Source: Betaproteobacteria bacterium
GTDB lineage: Bacteria; Pseudomonadota; Gammaproteobacteria; Burkholderiales; Burkholderiaceae_C
Length of the DNA stretch: 28,693 nucleotides
Assembly (NCBI GenBank): GCA_005882155.1
Contig: VBCQ01000241.1
Coordinates: 1 to 28,693 of the forward strand
Direction: 5' to 3'
Part shown: positions 1-7,824 of the stretch, piece by piece
How the letters are laid out: every line of letters begins with the position of its first letter
Numbering within the stretch: the stretch's first letter is position 1
Notes under the pieces: model-generated
The model's database searches: none
The model's input: only the letters and a program-made list of their open reading frames with translations
Told to the model about the DNA's origin: nothing
Made by a program: the position numbers and the translations under genes

Positions 1-2
1 GC

Positions 3-305
3 TCACCGTGGTGCCGCTGCATCGACACCGCCAAATTGATGAACCTCGGGCCGGTGCAGATCGCGCCGACCTTCTCCAACGCGTTCATGCTGAGCGAGCA
101 GCGTGCCGCGCTGACCGACGGCGCACGTTCGCTGATCGCGGCGTGGCGCGGCCCCGGCACGCTGCTCGTCGTGACCCACGGCTCGAACATCCAGGCCTTG
201 ATCGGCCGCAACCCGGCGTCCGGCGAGACGGTCGTCGTCACAATGCGCGGCGACGGCAATTTGCACGAACTCGGGTCCTTGCTCGTCCCCACGGCGCGCC
301 AGTGA
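3..305 (+). CDS. Histidine phosphatase family protein, C-terminal part (5' end outside window)
   Basis: The open frame enters from the left edge and stops at TGA 303-305, so about 100 C-terminal residues are visible. Near the start, SPWCRC is followed by an alkyl-chain and Leu-rich helix; in phosphoglycerate-mutase-like histidine phosphatases the 'SP..RC..TA' segment lies in the middle of the fold. Further on, LLVVTHGSNI matches the second catalytic His motif of the superfamily, and a short strand-rich tail follows. The first catalytic RHG motif would lie upstream of the window. These enzymes remove phosphate from small molecules or proteins through a phospho-His intermediate; the substrate cannot be inferred here. 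The family call is fairly safe, the specific role is unknown. It ends 30 bases before the first diguanylate cyclase. Confidence 0.75.
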   Translation, partial: SPWCRCIDTAKLMNLGPVQIAPTFSNAFMLSEQRAALTDGARSLIAAWRGPGTLLVVTHGSNIQALIGRNPASGETVVVTMRGDGNLHELGSLLVPTARQ

Positions 306-335
306 GCGCATGACGCGCCAGCGCAGCGCCCGATA

Positions 336-2159
336 ATGCGCGCCATGGCGACCCGGCGCACTCCTCCATCGGCACCGCTGCGCCAGGCGCGGCGCGCCTG
401 GAACCTGCTGCATGTCGACTCGACGCAGGCGCGCACGCTGGCCGCTCGCGCGATCGATGCGGCGACGCGTGCACACGACACGATCGCCGAAGGCTGGGCG
501 CATCTCGCGCTCGGCTTTCATCAGCTGTACTACGCGACGGCCGCCGAAGCCGCGCTCGAGCTGCAGCGCGCCCGCGCGTGTTTCGACGCCGGCGGCGACC
601 GCGCTGGCCACCTGCTCGCATGTGCCGGGATCGCCCGCTCGATGTGCCGCGAGGGCAGGACGCGCGAGGCGCTGGCGCAGGTGCTGCCGCTGCGCGACGA
701 GGGGGTTCGCGTGCTGCGCCACGAGCAGCTCGGCGTGCTGTTGAACACCATCGCCGGCTGCTACTCGGCGCAAGGCGACTCGGCCCAAGCCTTCGCCTAC
801 ATGTTCGAAGCGCTGCGCGATGCCGGCCCGTCGAGCGGGCGCGGTTTCGACACCGTGTTGCATTGCAATCTGTCGCACGAGTTGCTGCAGATCGGCGACT
901 ACGAGCATGCGCTGCAGCATGTCGACCAGGGGCTCGCGCGCTGCAGCAAGCTGAACAACGCGCGCCTGGTCAGTGTGCTGCTGATCAACCGCGTGATCTG
1001 TCTCACCGAGCTCGGGCGCGCGGCCGAGAGCCGGCCCGACATCGCCGCGATTCTCGCGATGCCGGCCGACGCCAGCGGTCGCGGCCGCATGACGGCGCAT
1101 TTCGAGACGCTGGCGGTTGCCGCGCTGCGCGCCGGGCAGATCGCGCTCGGCGCCGAGCTGGTCGAGCGCGCAAATGCCGAGCTCGATGCGGTGCCCGACG
1201 AGCGGCTCGAGCGCAGCATCGCCGCCGCACTGCTCGCGTTGGCGCAGGGCCGCGCGGCCGACGCCGTGGCGACGCTGCAGCCGTCGGTGGCCGACGCGAA
1301 CAGCGACGGCATCGAAGGCTTGAGCGTTCGCATGCGCGCCCAGTTCTTCGCGGTGCAGAGCGAAGCGCATGAGCGCAACGGCGATGCCGCTGCGGCGCTG
1401 ACGGCGCTGCGGCATTGGCAGTGCCTGCATCGCGCGCAGGCCCAGCTCGCGTCGCGGGCGCGCTACCAGGCGGCGACCTTGCAGACCGAGCTGTTGCGGC
1501 TGCAGCACCGGCTCGACGAGAACGATGCGCGCCGGCGCAGCACCGAGCGCGCGCGCGCCGAGCTGGCCGCGATCAACGAGCAGCTGTCGCGCAAGGTCGT
1601 CGAAGTCCAGGCGCTGCAGGACGCACTGCGTGAGCAGGCCACGCAGGACACCTTGACGGGACTCTTCAATCGACGCCACCTGAACCAGGCGCTGCCGACG
1701 CTGTTCGAGCTGGCGCGGCGCGACGTGCAAACGCTGGCACTCGCGATCATCGACCTCGATCACTTCAAGGACATCAACGACAAGCATGGACATGCCACCG
1801 GCGACCGCCTGCTCGCCGCGTTCGGCCAGATGCTTGCCGAGCAAGGCCGGCGCAGCGACGTCGCGTGCCGCTACGGCGGTGAGGAGTTCTGCCTGCTGAT
1901 GCCGCGGACCGACGCCCATGGCGCGCGACGCAAGGTGCAGACGCTGCTGCGGCGTTGGCGCGCCCAGGCCTTCGATGTCGGCGGCGTCATGCTGCAAGGC
2001 CTGAGCTTCTCGGCCGGCGTCGCCGACACGACGCTCGCACTCGCGTCGCCCGATGCGCTGCTCAAAGCGGCCGACGACCAGCTGCTCGCGGCCAAGCGCG
2101 AAGGCCGCAACCGCGTCGGTGTGGTGATGCGCGAAGCGCCCTCGGCGATGTCGCGCTAG
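336..2159 (+). CDS. Diguanylate cyclase with TPR-like N-terminal domain
   Basis: A 607-residue protein (598 if it starts at the in-frame ATG at 345; neither ATG has a good ribosome-binding site). The first ~400 residues are Ala/Leu-rich paired helices like tetratricopeptide repeats, with no membrane segment or signal peptide, so it is probably cytoplasmic. A coiled-coil stretch (about residues 385-430) leads into a GGDEF domain. The active-site signature is GGEEF at residues 514-518, preceded by RRSD, which fits the RxxD inhibitory site for product feedback. Upstream, LTGLFNRR and the DLDHFKDINDKHGH metal/substrate motif are intact, so active c-di-GMP synthesis from two GTP is expected. The TPR-like part probably binds a partner protein. 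Only 8 bases separate it from the next cyclase gene, so the two are probably cotranscribed. Confidence 0.9.
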   Translation: MRAMATRRTPPSAPLRQARRAWNLLHVDSTQARTLAARAIDAATRAHDTIAEGWAHLALGFHQLYYATAAEAALELQRARACFDAGGDRAGHLLACAGIARSMCREGRTREALAQVLPLRDEGVRVLRHEQLGVLLNTIAGCYSAQGDSAQAFAYMFEALRDAGPSSGRGFDTVLHCNLSHELLQIGDYEHALQHVDQGLARCSKLNNARLVSVLLINRVICLTELGRAAESRPDIAAILAMPADASGRGRMTAHFETLAVAALRAGQIALGAELVERANAELDAVPDERLERSIAAALLALAQGRAADAVATLQPSVADANSDGIEGLSVRMRAQFFAVQSEAHERNGDAAAALTALRHWQCLHRAQAQLASRARYQAATLQTELLRLQHRLDENDARRRSTERARAELAAINEQLSRKVVEVQALQDALREQATQDTLTGLFNRRHLNQALPTLFELARRDVQTLALAIIDLDHFKDINDKHGHATGDRLLAAFGQMLAEQGRRSDVACRYGGEEFCLLMPRTDAHGARRKVQTLLRRWRAQAFDVGGVMLQGLSFSAGVADTTLALASPDALLKAADDQLLAAKREGRNRVGVVMREAPSAMSR

Positions 2160-2162
2160 GAG
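2158..2162 (+). promoter_or_regulatory. Ribosome-binding site AGGAG that sets a TTG start
   Basis: AGGAG overlaps the TAG stop of the upstream cyclase and lies 5 bases before the TTG at 2168. The reading frame is open much further upstream (to 1955), but that part overlaps the previous gene out of frame and reads as Arg-rich shadow sequence. The site therefore supports TTG 2168 as the real start and suggests translational coupling. Confidence 0.7.
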
Positions 2163-2167
2163 CGGCA

Positions 2168-4390
2168 TTGATCCGCACGCAACGACGATTCCTCAACACG
2201 CTCGGCGTTGCGCTGATTCTGATCATCTGCGCGGTCGTGGCCCTGCTGTTGCAGCGCTCGCGCGAGCGCGCCATCGACGACCTGCAGCGCGACACGCGCA
2301 ACCTGACCGCCGCACTGTCGCTGTACACGCGCGGCATCGTCGCCAGCATCGACTTGGCGCTCGTCGGCGGGCGTGACAGTCTTGCGCGGTTGCAGCTCTC
2401 CGAGCGCGGGCCGGTCCCGCCCGAGCTCGGCAACGAAGTGATGCGCGAGAACGTGGCACGCATCGGCTTGCCGGTCTTGATGCGCCGCCTCAGCGCCGAG
2501 GGCTACCAGGTCTTCAGCTCGGATGCGCAGCCGTACACGGCCTCGTCGAAGAACCAGGAGTTCTTTCGCGTCCATGTCGCGGGCGACGCGGGCTTGTTCA
2601 TCAGCCAGCCCTTCGTGTCGCGCATCAACGGCAAGTGGGCGATCGTCTTCAGCCGCCGCATCAGCGGGCCGAACGGGCAGTTCGACGGCGTGATGCTGAT
2701 CGGCACGCCGATCGAATTGTTCGAGCGCGTGTTCGAGCGCTTCGAGATCGGCGCGCGCGGCACCTTGATCCTCGCCGACGACAACGGCACGTTGATCGCG
2801 CGGCGGCCCGCCGACTTCGCGCTCGTCGGCAAGAAAATACTGCACGACGATGGCGCCCTGAACGCGCTGCGCAGCGGTGTGAATGCGGGCGTGCGAATCA
2901 GCAAGGCTTCACCCGACGGCGTCGAGCGAATGCGCGGTTTCGAGCGCGTGAGCGGAACGCGCCTGGTGGTCGGCGTCGGCCAAAGCGTCGACGACTGGCT
3001 CGCCAACTGGCGCCGCGAGGCGCTGATCTTCGGCAGCGTGACATTGCTCTTCGGCGGCCTCGCGCTCGTGATGCTGTTTCGAACGACGCGACAAGCCGAG
3101 GACGCCGCTGCGCGGGCCGAGCAGTTGAGGCTCAGCGAAGAGCGCACCCTCGGCATCCTGTCGCACGCGCCCGACGCCTTCATCGCGATGGACCACCACG
3201 GTCGCATCACCGACTGGAATGATCAGGCGCAGGCGACCCTCGGCTGGGAACGCGCCGAGGTCCTCGGCCGGGCGGTGGCCGAGGTCGTCATTCCGCCGCG
3301 CATGCGCGACGCCCACGCCGCGGGGCTGCGCAGCTTCGTCCACAGCGGGGCCGGGCCGGTCGTCAACCGCCGCATCGAGGTGATGGCGCTGCACCGCGCC
3401 GGGCACGAGATTCCGATCGAGCTGTCGATCGGCGCGCTGCGCGCCGGCGAGGTGTTCACCGCGATTGCGTTCCTGCACGACATCACCGAGCGCAAGCACG
3501 TGCAAGCCCGATTGGCCGCCGGCGAGCAGCGACTGCGCGCGATCACCGACAACCTGCCGGTGCTGATTTCCTACATCGACCGCGAAGAGCGTCTGCGCTT
3601 TTGCAATGAGACCTTCAGGGAGTGGATGGGCATCGACCCCGCCGAAGCGATCGGCCGCCCGATCGCCGAGGTGCTCGGTCCGGAGCTCTATTCGCAGCGG
3701 CGCGAGCACTTGAGGCGCTCTCTCGGCGGCGAGCGCGTCGAGTTCGAATTCGAGTCGAGCGCGCGCGGCATCGAGCGATCCCTGCAGACGGCCTACATCC
3801 CGGACCTGCAAGCCGATGGATCGGTGGCCGGCATCTACGCGTTGAGCACCGATGTCACGGCGCTGCGCCAGGCCGAGCGCCGGATGAGCGACCTCGCTCG
3901 CGTCGACTCGCTGACCGGCGTGCCGAATCGCCGGCGCTTCGACGAGCGGCTGCCCGAGGCGATCGCCCGCAGCCGGCGCGAGAACCGGCCGATGGCGCTG
4001 ATGATCCTCGACGTCGATCACTTCAAGGAGATCAACGACGTCCATGGCCACGCCGGAGGCGACGCGGTGCTCAAGGAGATCGCCCGCCGGCTGCTCGACT
4101 GCGTGCGCACGACCGACATGGTGGCGCGGCTGGCCGGCGACGAGTTCGTGATCATCCTCGAGGGCTTGCGCAATCACGCCGAGGCCGAGCTCGTCGCGCG
4201 CAAGATCGGCGTCGGGCTCAAGCCCGCGTTCTCGCTCGGCACGCGCTCGATCGGCGTCAGCTGCAGCATCGGTGTCGCATTCGTCGATCGCGATGCGGTG
4301 TCGGGCACCGATCTGATCGCCAAGGCCGATGCGGCCCTGTACGACGCCAAGCGCGCCGGGCGCGATACGTTCGCGATCGCGACGATGTGA
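2168..4390 (+). CDS. Membrane-bound sensor diguanylate cyclase (extracytoplasmic sensor, two PAS, GGDEF)
   Basis: A 740-residue protein starting at TTG. A hydrophobic segment at about residues 8-30 and another at about 284-306 flank an extracytoplasmic region of ~250 residues that looks like a Cache-type sensor (it includes IDLALVGGRD and a strand-rich second half). Two PAS domains follow on the cytoplasmic side, about residues 325-440 and 455-570; the second begins ITDNLPVLISYIDREERL. The C-terminal GGDEF domain (about 580-740) carries LTGVPNRRRF, DVDHFKEINDVHGHAGG and the active signature AGDEF at 656-660; RTTD upstream fits the inhibitory RxxD site. No EAL domain is present. Expected role: synthesis of c-di-GMP in response to an external ligand plus a signal read by PAS. 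The ligand is unknown. Confidence 0.92.
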   Translation: MIRTQRRFLNTLGVALILIICAVVALLLQRSRERAIDDLQRDTRNLTAALSLYTRGIVASIDLALVGGRDSLARLQLSERGPVPPELGNEVMRENVARIGLPVLMRRLSAEGYQVFSSDAQPYTASSKNQEFFRVHVAGDAGLFISQPFVSRINGKWAIVFSRRISGPNGQFDGVMLIGTPIELFERVFERFEIGARGTLILADDNGTLIARRPADFALVGKKILHDDGALNALRSGVNAGVRISKASPDGVERMRGFERVSGTRLVVGVGQSVDDWLANWRREALIFGSVTLLFGGLALVMLFRTTRQAEDAAARAEQLRLSEERTLGILSHAPDAFIAMDHHGRITDWNDQAQATLGWERAEVLGRAVAEVVIPPRMRDAHAAGLRSFVHSGAGPVVNRRIEVMALHRAGHEIPIELSIGALRAGEVFTAIAFLHDITERKHVQARLAAGEQRLRAITDNLPVLISYIDREERLRFCNETFREWMGIDPAEAIGRPIAEVLGPELYSQRREHLRRSLGGERVEFEFESSARGIERSLQTAYIPDLQADGSVAGIYALSTDVTALRQAERRMSDLARVDSLTGVPNRRRFDERLPEAIARSRRENRPMALMILDVDHFKEINDVHGHAGGDAVLKEIARRLLDCVRTTDMVARLAGDEFVIILEGLRNHAEAELVARKIGVGLKPAFSLGTRSIGVSCSIGVAFVDRDAVSGTDLIAKADAALYDAKRAGRDTFAIATM

Positions 4391-4504
4391 GATCGTCGTT
4401 GCGGCGCTGAACGTTTCCATACGTGAAGCAACCGCAAGCACATGTGAGCCAAGCAAGCGGCTGAACTTTCGGTGGATTCCCTGTCGGCCGCGGCGATGAT
4501 GTCG

Positions 4505-4520
4505 CGTTGTCCTGACAACG
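4505..4520. repeat. Perfect inverted repeat CGTTGTC-CT-GACAACG
   Basis: Two 7-base arms around a 2-base centre, 79 bases before the downstream start codon. The near-continuous dyad with a tiny loop fits a protein-binding operator better than an RNA hairpin. The binding factor is unknown. Confidence 0.45.
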
Positions 4521-4535
4521 TTGAACGGAATCCTC

Positions 4536-4555
4536 GGCAAACGGCCGGCTTTGCC
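4536..4555 (+). repeat. Hairpin GGCAAA-N8-TTTGCC in the 5' leader
   Basis: Six-base arms (4536-4541 and 4550-4555) enclose a GC-rich loop that is itself partly self-complementary. It lies about 45 bases before the start codon at 4599. There is no T-run, so it is not a terminator; it may be an mRNA leader structure. Confidence 0.35.
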
Positions 4556-4598
4556 CTGCGCGGGGCGTCCTTCGAACGTTGACGTCGAGGAGCTCCGG

Positions 4599-5408
4599 AT
4601 GATGACCCTGCGCCACTGGTGGGTCGGCGTGTTGGCGACGCTGTGGATGACCGTGCCTGCGTTCGCCGCAACGGTCGGCGTTGCGCCGCGAGTCGACGGG
4701 TTCGACGTCGAGGAGGTCGCCCAACTGAGCCCCGGCACGGCGCTGCGCTTCACCCTCTATGGCACGCCGGGTGGGGCGGCGACGCTGCAGATCGCCGGCG
4801 TCGATCGCTCGCTGGTGCTGCAGGAGACGCAGGCCGGCATCTACGAAGGCGTGTACACCGTTGCGGCGGGTGACCGGATCGCGGCGGACAGCCGCGTCAG
4901 CGCCGACCTGGCGCTCGGCCAGCGCGTCACGAGCGCCGTGCTCGAAGAGCCGCTGGTGCTGGGCGCGAGTGGGTTCGCGACGACTGCGCTGGGCACGACG
5001 GCGCCAGCCACCACGGCGGTCGGCGCGACTGCGTCTGGCGCCCCGGTCATCGACACGTGCAGCGACTGCGGCGTCGTGCAGGCGATTCGCGAAGTCGAGG
5101 TGCGCGGCCAGCCGGGTTACCGCGGCGCCGCCGGCGGCGGCGTGCTCGGCGCGATCCTCGGCGGCGAATTCGCCGACGATGTGCGGCGCACCGCAGCGCG
5201 AATCGTCGGCGCGGTCGGCGGCGGCCATGCGGGGCGCGAGAACGAGCGCGCGAGCAAGCGCAGAACGCACTACGACGTCGTGATCCGCCTCGACAACGGC
5301 GACGTGCAGACCCGCAGCCTCGACGCGATGCCGCCGTTCAAGGTCGGTGATCGGGTGCGCGTCGTGCAGGGTCGCCCCGAGCGCGATCTTGCCGCCGACC
5401 GGCGCTGA
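4599..5408 (+). CDS. Secreted glycine-zipper (2TM-type) domain protein
   Basis: A 269-residue protein. The start at ATG 4599 is chosen because GAGGAG lies 6 bases upstream (4587-4592) and a signal peptide begins there: a hydrophobic stretch ending VPAFA before ATVGV, a good signal peptidase I site. The mature N-terminal ~130 residues are strand-rich and unknown. The C-terminal third carries CSDCGVVQAIREVE followed by GAAGGGVLGAILGG and a second Gly-rich stretch, then a basic strand-rich tail ending in GDRVRVVQG. That order matches the glycine-zipper 2TM proteins of betaproteobacteria (SlyB/PcpA-like region). Such proteins sit in or against the outer membrane and affect envelope integrity. It has no lipobox Cys after the signal. 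It lies 36 bases before the SEDS gene and on the same strand, so an envelope role shared with that cluster is plausible but not shown. Confidence 0.8.
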   Translation: MMTLRHWWVGVLATLWMTVPAFAATVGVAPRVDGFDVEEVAQLSPGTALRFTLYGTPGGAATLQIAGVDRSLVLQETQAGIYEGVYTVAAGDRIAADSRVSADLALGQRVTSAVLEEPLVLGASGFATTALGTTAPATTAVGATASGAPVIDTCSDCGVVQAIREVEVRGQPGYRGAAGGGVLGAILGGEFADDVRRTAARIVGAVGGGHAGRENERASKRRTHYDVVIRLDNGDVQTRSLDAMPPFKVGDRVRVVQGRPERDLAADRR

Positions 5409-5444
5409 GTCACCGTCCCGCAGTACAGCGCAGCAGTACCCATC

Positions 5445-7823
5445 GTGATCACATCGAACACTGTCCTCGCGACGAGCCGGCGCCGCGGGTGGCTCGCCCG
5501 CAGTTTCCCAGCGCTGCTCGAAACGCTCGGCGTCGTCGCGGCCATCGTGCTGCTGCTGCCATTCTTCGACCGCGTGGCGCAGGTCGGTGTCGGACGCGAC
5601 CAGCGCTTCGCCGAGCTCAGTTTCCCGGTCCGCGGTCTGCCGCCACCGGCCTTGCCGGCGGTGTGTTCAGCAGCGGGGTCGCTGGCCGAGCCGGCCTTGC
5701 GCGAGCGCTTGTGCGCTGGCAGCCAAAGCGGCGCCCCAGCGTCGAGTCTCACGCGGCTGCCGCTGCCCCTCGCCGATGCGTTGACGCGGACGACGCGCGC
5801 TTTCCTCGAGCGGGTCGAGATTGCGCAGGCCCGCCTTGCCGAACTGCGATTGCGGCAGCGCGAAGGCATCGGCGACCTGCTCGGCCTGTCGGATGCGATC
5901 GCGGCGATCGAAGCCGACACCGAGCCGTTCATCGAGCGCTTTCAATTGGCGCAGACCGATCTGCCGGGGCCGGCGCCGCTCGTCTGCGCGACGCGGCGGG
6001 TCGAAGCCGTACTCGCCGATTCGAGCGTGCCTGCTGGCGGCGACGCGACGCACGACATCGCGCGCGCCAACGCGGTGCTGCTGCTCGCCGCAGCGCTCGA
6101 TGGCCACGCGGCGACCGAGGCGCTTGCCGACACCGCGCTGCTGCCGGCGTCGAGCGCGCCACTCGCGCCGGCCTGCAGCTCGATGGACTTGCGAGCCAGC
6201 GTGTCGAGCGCGGCGTCGTTGATGAGCGATGCCCGGCAGTCTCTGTTGAACTCGCGCAAGAACGAAGCGACGCGCGCGCTGTTCCAGACCGCCGGCTGGC
6301 AATGGGCTGGCGCGATGCTGATCGGGCTCGTGCTCGTCAATGCGAGTCGCACGCGGCTGGCACCTGCCTTCGGCGTCGCCGCATCGCTCGCGCTGTGGGC
6401 GGTGGCCGCATGGGCCGGCCGGGTGCCGTGGCCGCTCGGCGGCACGCGCAATTTCGAGCCGGCGCGCATCGATGCGGCGATGTCGAGCCCGCCGGCGAAC
6501 TTTGTCATCGCGCTGGGCGCGACGGCTTTGGTCCTGCTGCTGTTCTCGGGTGTTCGACGCGTCGCAATCACGAAGGCGCCGCAAGCGATGAGCTCGCGCA
6601 TCGGCTACCCCGGCCTCGTGTGGGCGACCGGGCTCGGCTGGTTGCTGCTGCTGGATTTATCGGCCCACGCGCACGTCGGCAACCGCTATCTCGCGCTGTA
6701 CCACCAGGGCCATTTGTGGCTCGCGATGCTGGTGTTTTCGGTCGTGCTGTTCCTGCGCCAGCCACTCGCTCGCGCGCTCGCGTGGACGCTGTCGATCGCC
6801 GGCGAGGCGACGCACCGCGCGGCGCGCCGCATCGGCAGCGCACGCGCTGTCTTGCTGGCGATTCTGGCGACGCTCGTCGCCGTTACCGCGGCCGGTCTCG
6901 CGTTTGCCAACATGCGCCAGCTCACGTCGGAGCTCGGCCGGCTCTGGCTGATCGTCGGCGGCGCCTGGTTTTTCTTCTTGCGCGGGGACCCGCTGGCCGA
7001 GCGGCTCGCACGCTCGGGCCGCGCCGGCGCATCGCTGTTGCGCTACATGGGGCCGCTGCTTTTCGTCGCGGCAGTGCTGGTCGTCTTCATGCTTGTCACC
7101 CGCGACATGGGGCCGCTGCTGATCGCCGGCTACGCGGCGGGCGGCTTCGTTGCCGCGTCGCTCGCGATGTGGTGGCATCAGCGCAGCGGGCAGCGCGTCG
7201 CGGCCTTGCTGCTCGCCGTCGTTCTCTTCATCGCGTGGATCGCCGCAACGACGTCGGCGCTGTTCAGGCTTGGCGCGGTTCACACGGTCACCGCGACGCG
7301 GCTCGAGAGCCTTGCCGCGCCGCTCGCATCGGGCAACGACCAGCTGGCACTCGTGTCGTGGTTCCAGCGCGCGACGCCGCCCGACGGCTTCGGCATCGGC
7401 AACGTGCCGTGGTGCGGCTACGCGAGCGCCGGCCGCTGCGGCGGCGTGCCGGCACAGATCCACAGCGACTACACCTTCACCGCGATCGTCGGCGCCTTCG
7501 GCACGCTGAGCGCATGGATCGCAGCGCTCGCTTGCGCAGTCTGGCTGCACCGCCTGATCCGCCATCATGGCCGCGTCACGCACGGCGAGCCGCGCTTCAT
7601 CGCGCTGCCGGGGCGGGTCGGCTACGACGGCCAGGCCTTCATGAGCTGGATCGCGGTCGCCTGGGTCGCATTGACGCTGTGCCAATTCGCCGTCACCGTC
7701 GCCGGCAACCTCGCGGTGCTTCCGCTGACCGGTGTGACCTTCCCGTTCGTCAGCTTCGGCATGACATCGCTGGTGGTCAACATGGCGTTTCTTGCGCTGT
7801 GTCTGAACGTGGATCTGCACTGA
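5445..7823 (+). CDS. Divergent SEDS-family (FtsW/RodA-type) glycosyltransferase with large extracytoplasmic insertion
   Basis: A 792-residue membrane protein starting at GTG 5445, the only usable start after the in-frame stop at 5406-5408; no clear ribosome-binding site. After one membrane helix (about residues 24-42) comes an extracytoplasmic region of ~240 residues containing four Cys, then about ten helices. The C-terminal half has recognisable SEDS landmarks: TRDMGPLLI, with Asp554 at the position of the conserved catalytic Asp; a loop GFGIGNVPWCGY..VPAQIHSDYTF resembling the large RodA/FtsW loop; and LPLTGVTFPFVSFGMTSL, the terminal signature. FtsW and RodA are about 370-415 residues, so this is nearly double. 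Expected role: polymerising lipid II (or a related lipid-linked sugar) into glycan together with the PBP that follows after 1 base. Family membership is confident; the substrate and stage (division, elongation or other) are not known. Confidence 0.85.
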   Translation: MITSNTVLATSRRRGWLARSFPALLETLGVVAAIVLLLPFFDRVAQVGVGRDQRFAELSFPVRGLPPPALPAVCSAAGSLAEPALRERLCAGSQSGAPASSLTRLPLPLADALTRTTRAFLERVEIAQARLAELRLRQREGIGDLLGLSDAIAAIEADTEPFIERFQLAQTDLPGPAPLVCATRRVEAVLADSSVPAGGDATHDIARANAVLLLAAALDGHAATEALADTALLPASSAPLAPACSSMDLRASVSSAASLMSDARQSLLNSRKNEATRALFQTAGWQWAGAMLIGLVLVNASRTRLAPAFGVAASLALWAVAAWAGRVPWPLGGTRNFEPARIDAAMSSPPANFVIALGATALVLLLFSGVRRVAITKAPQAMSSRIGYPGLVWATGLGWLLLLDLSAHAHVGNRYLALYHQGHLWLAMLVFSVVLFLRQPLARALAWTLSIAGEATHRAARRIGSARAVLLAILATLVAVTAAGLAFANMRQLTSELGRLWLIVGGAWFFFLRGDPLAERLARSGRAGASLLRYMGPLLFVAAVLVVFMLVTRDMGPLLIAGYAAGGFVAASLAMWWHQRSGQRVAALLLAVVLFIAWIAATTSALFRLGAVHTVTATRLESLAAPLASGNDQLALVSWFQRATPPDGFGIGNVPWCGYASAGRCGGVPAQIHSDYTFTAIVGAFGTLSAWIAALACAVWLHRLIRHHGRVTHGEPRFIALPGRVGYDGQAFMSWIAVAWVALTLCQFAVTVAGNLAVLPLTGVTFPFVSFGMTSLVVNMAFLALCLNVDLH

Positions 7824-7824
7824 G

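Larger units (their letters stand above)
4391..4598. other. Intergenic region of 208 bases with two inverted repeats
   Basis: No coding potential was seen. It separates the cyclase pair from the glycine-zipper gene and probably carries that gene's promoter, although no convincing -35/-10 pair could be picked out. It holds two short palindromes (4505-4520 and 4536-4555), listed separately. No U-tract terminator follows the cyclase stop. Confidence 0.6.

Noticed and set aside
3..2168. 721-codon open frame on the minus strand opposite the first cyclase
   Set aside because: A GC-rich shadow: the product is Arg/Gln/His-rich without motifs, while the plus frame has a complete GGDEF domain.
4391..4430. 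Rho-independent terminator after the second cyclase
   Set aside because: No stem followed by a T-run could be found.
2909..4753. 614-codon minus-strand frame opposite the second cyclase
   Set aside because: Shadow of a motif-rich plus-strand gene and runs across the intergenic region without a sensible product.
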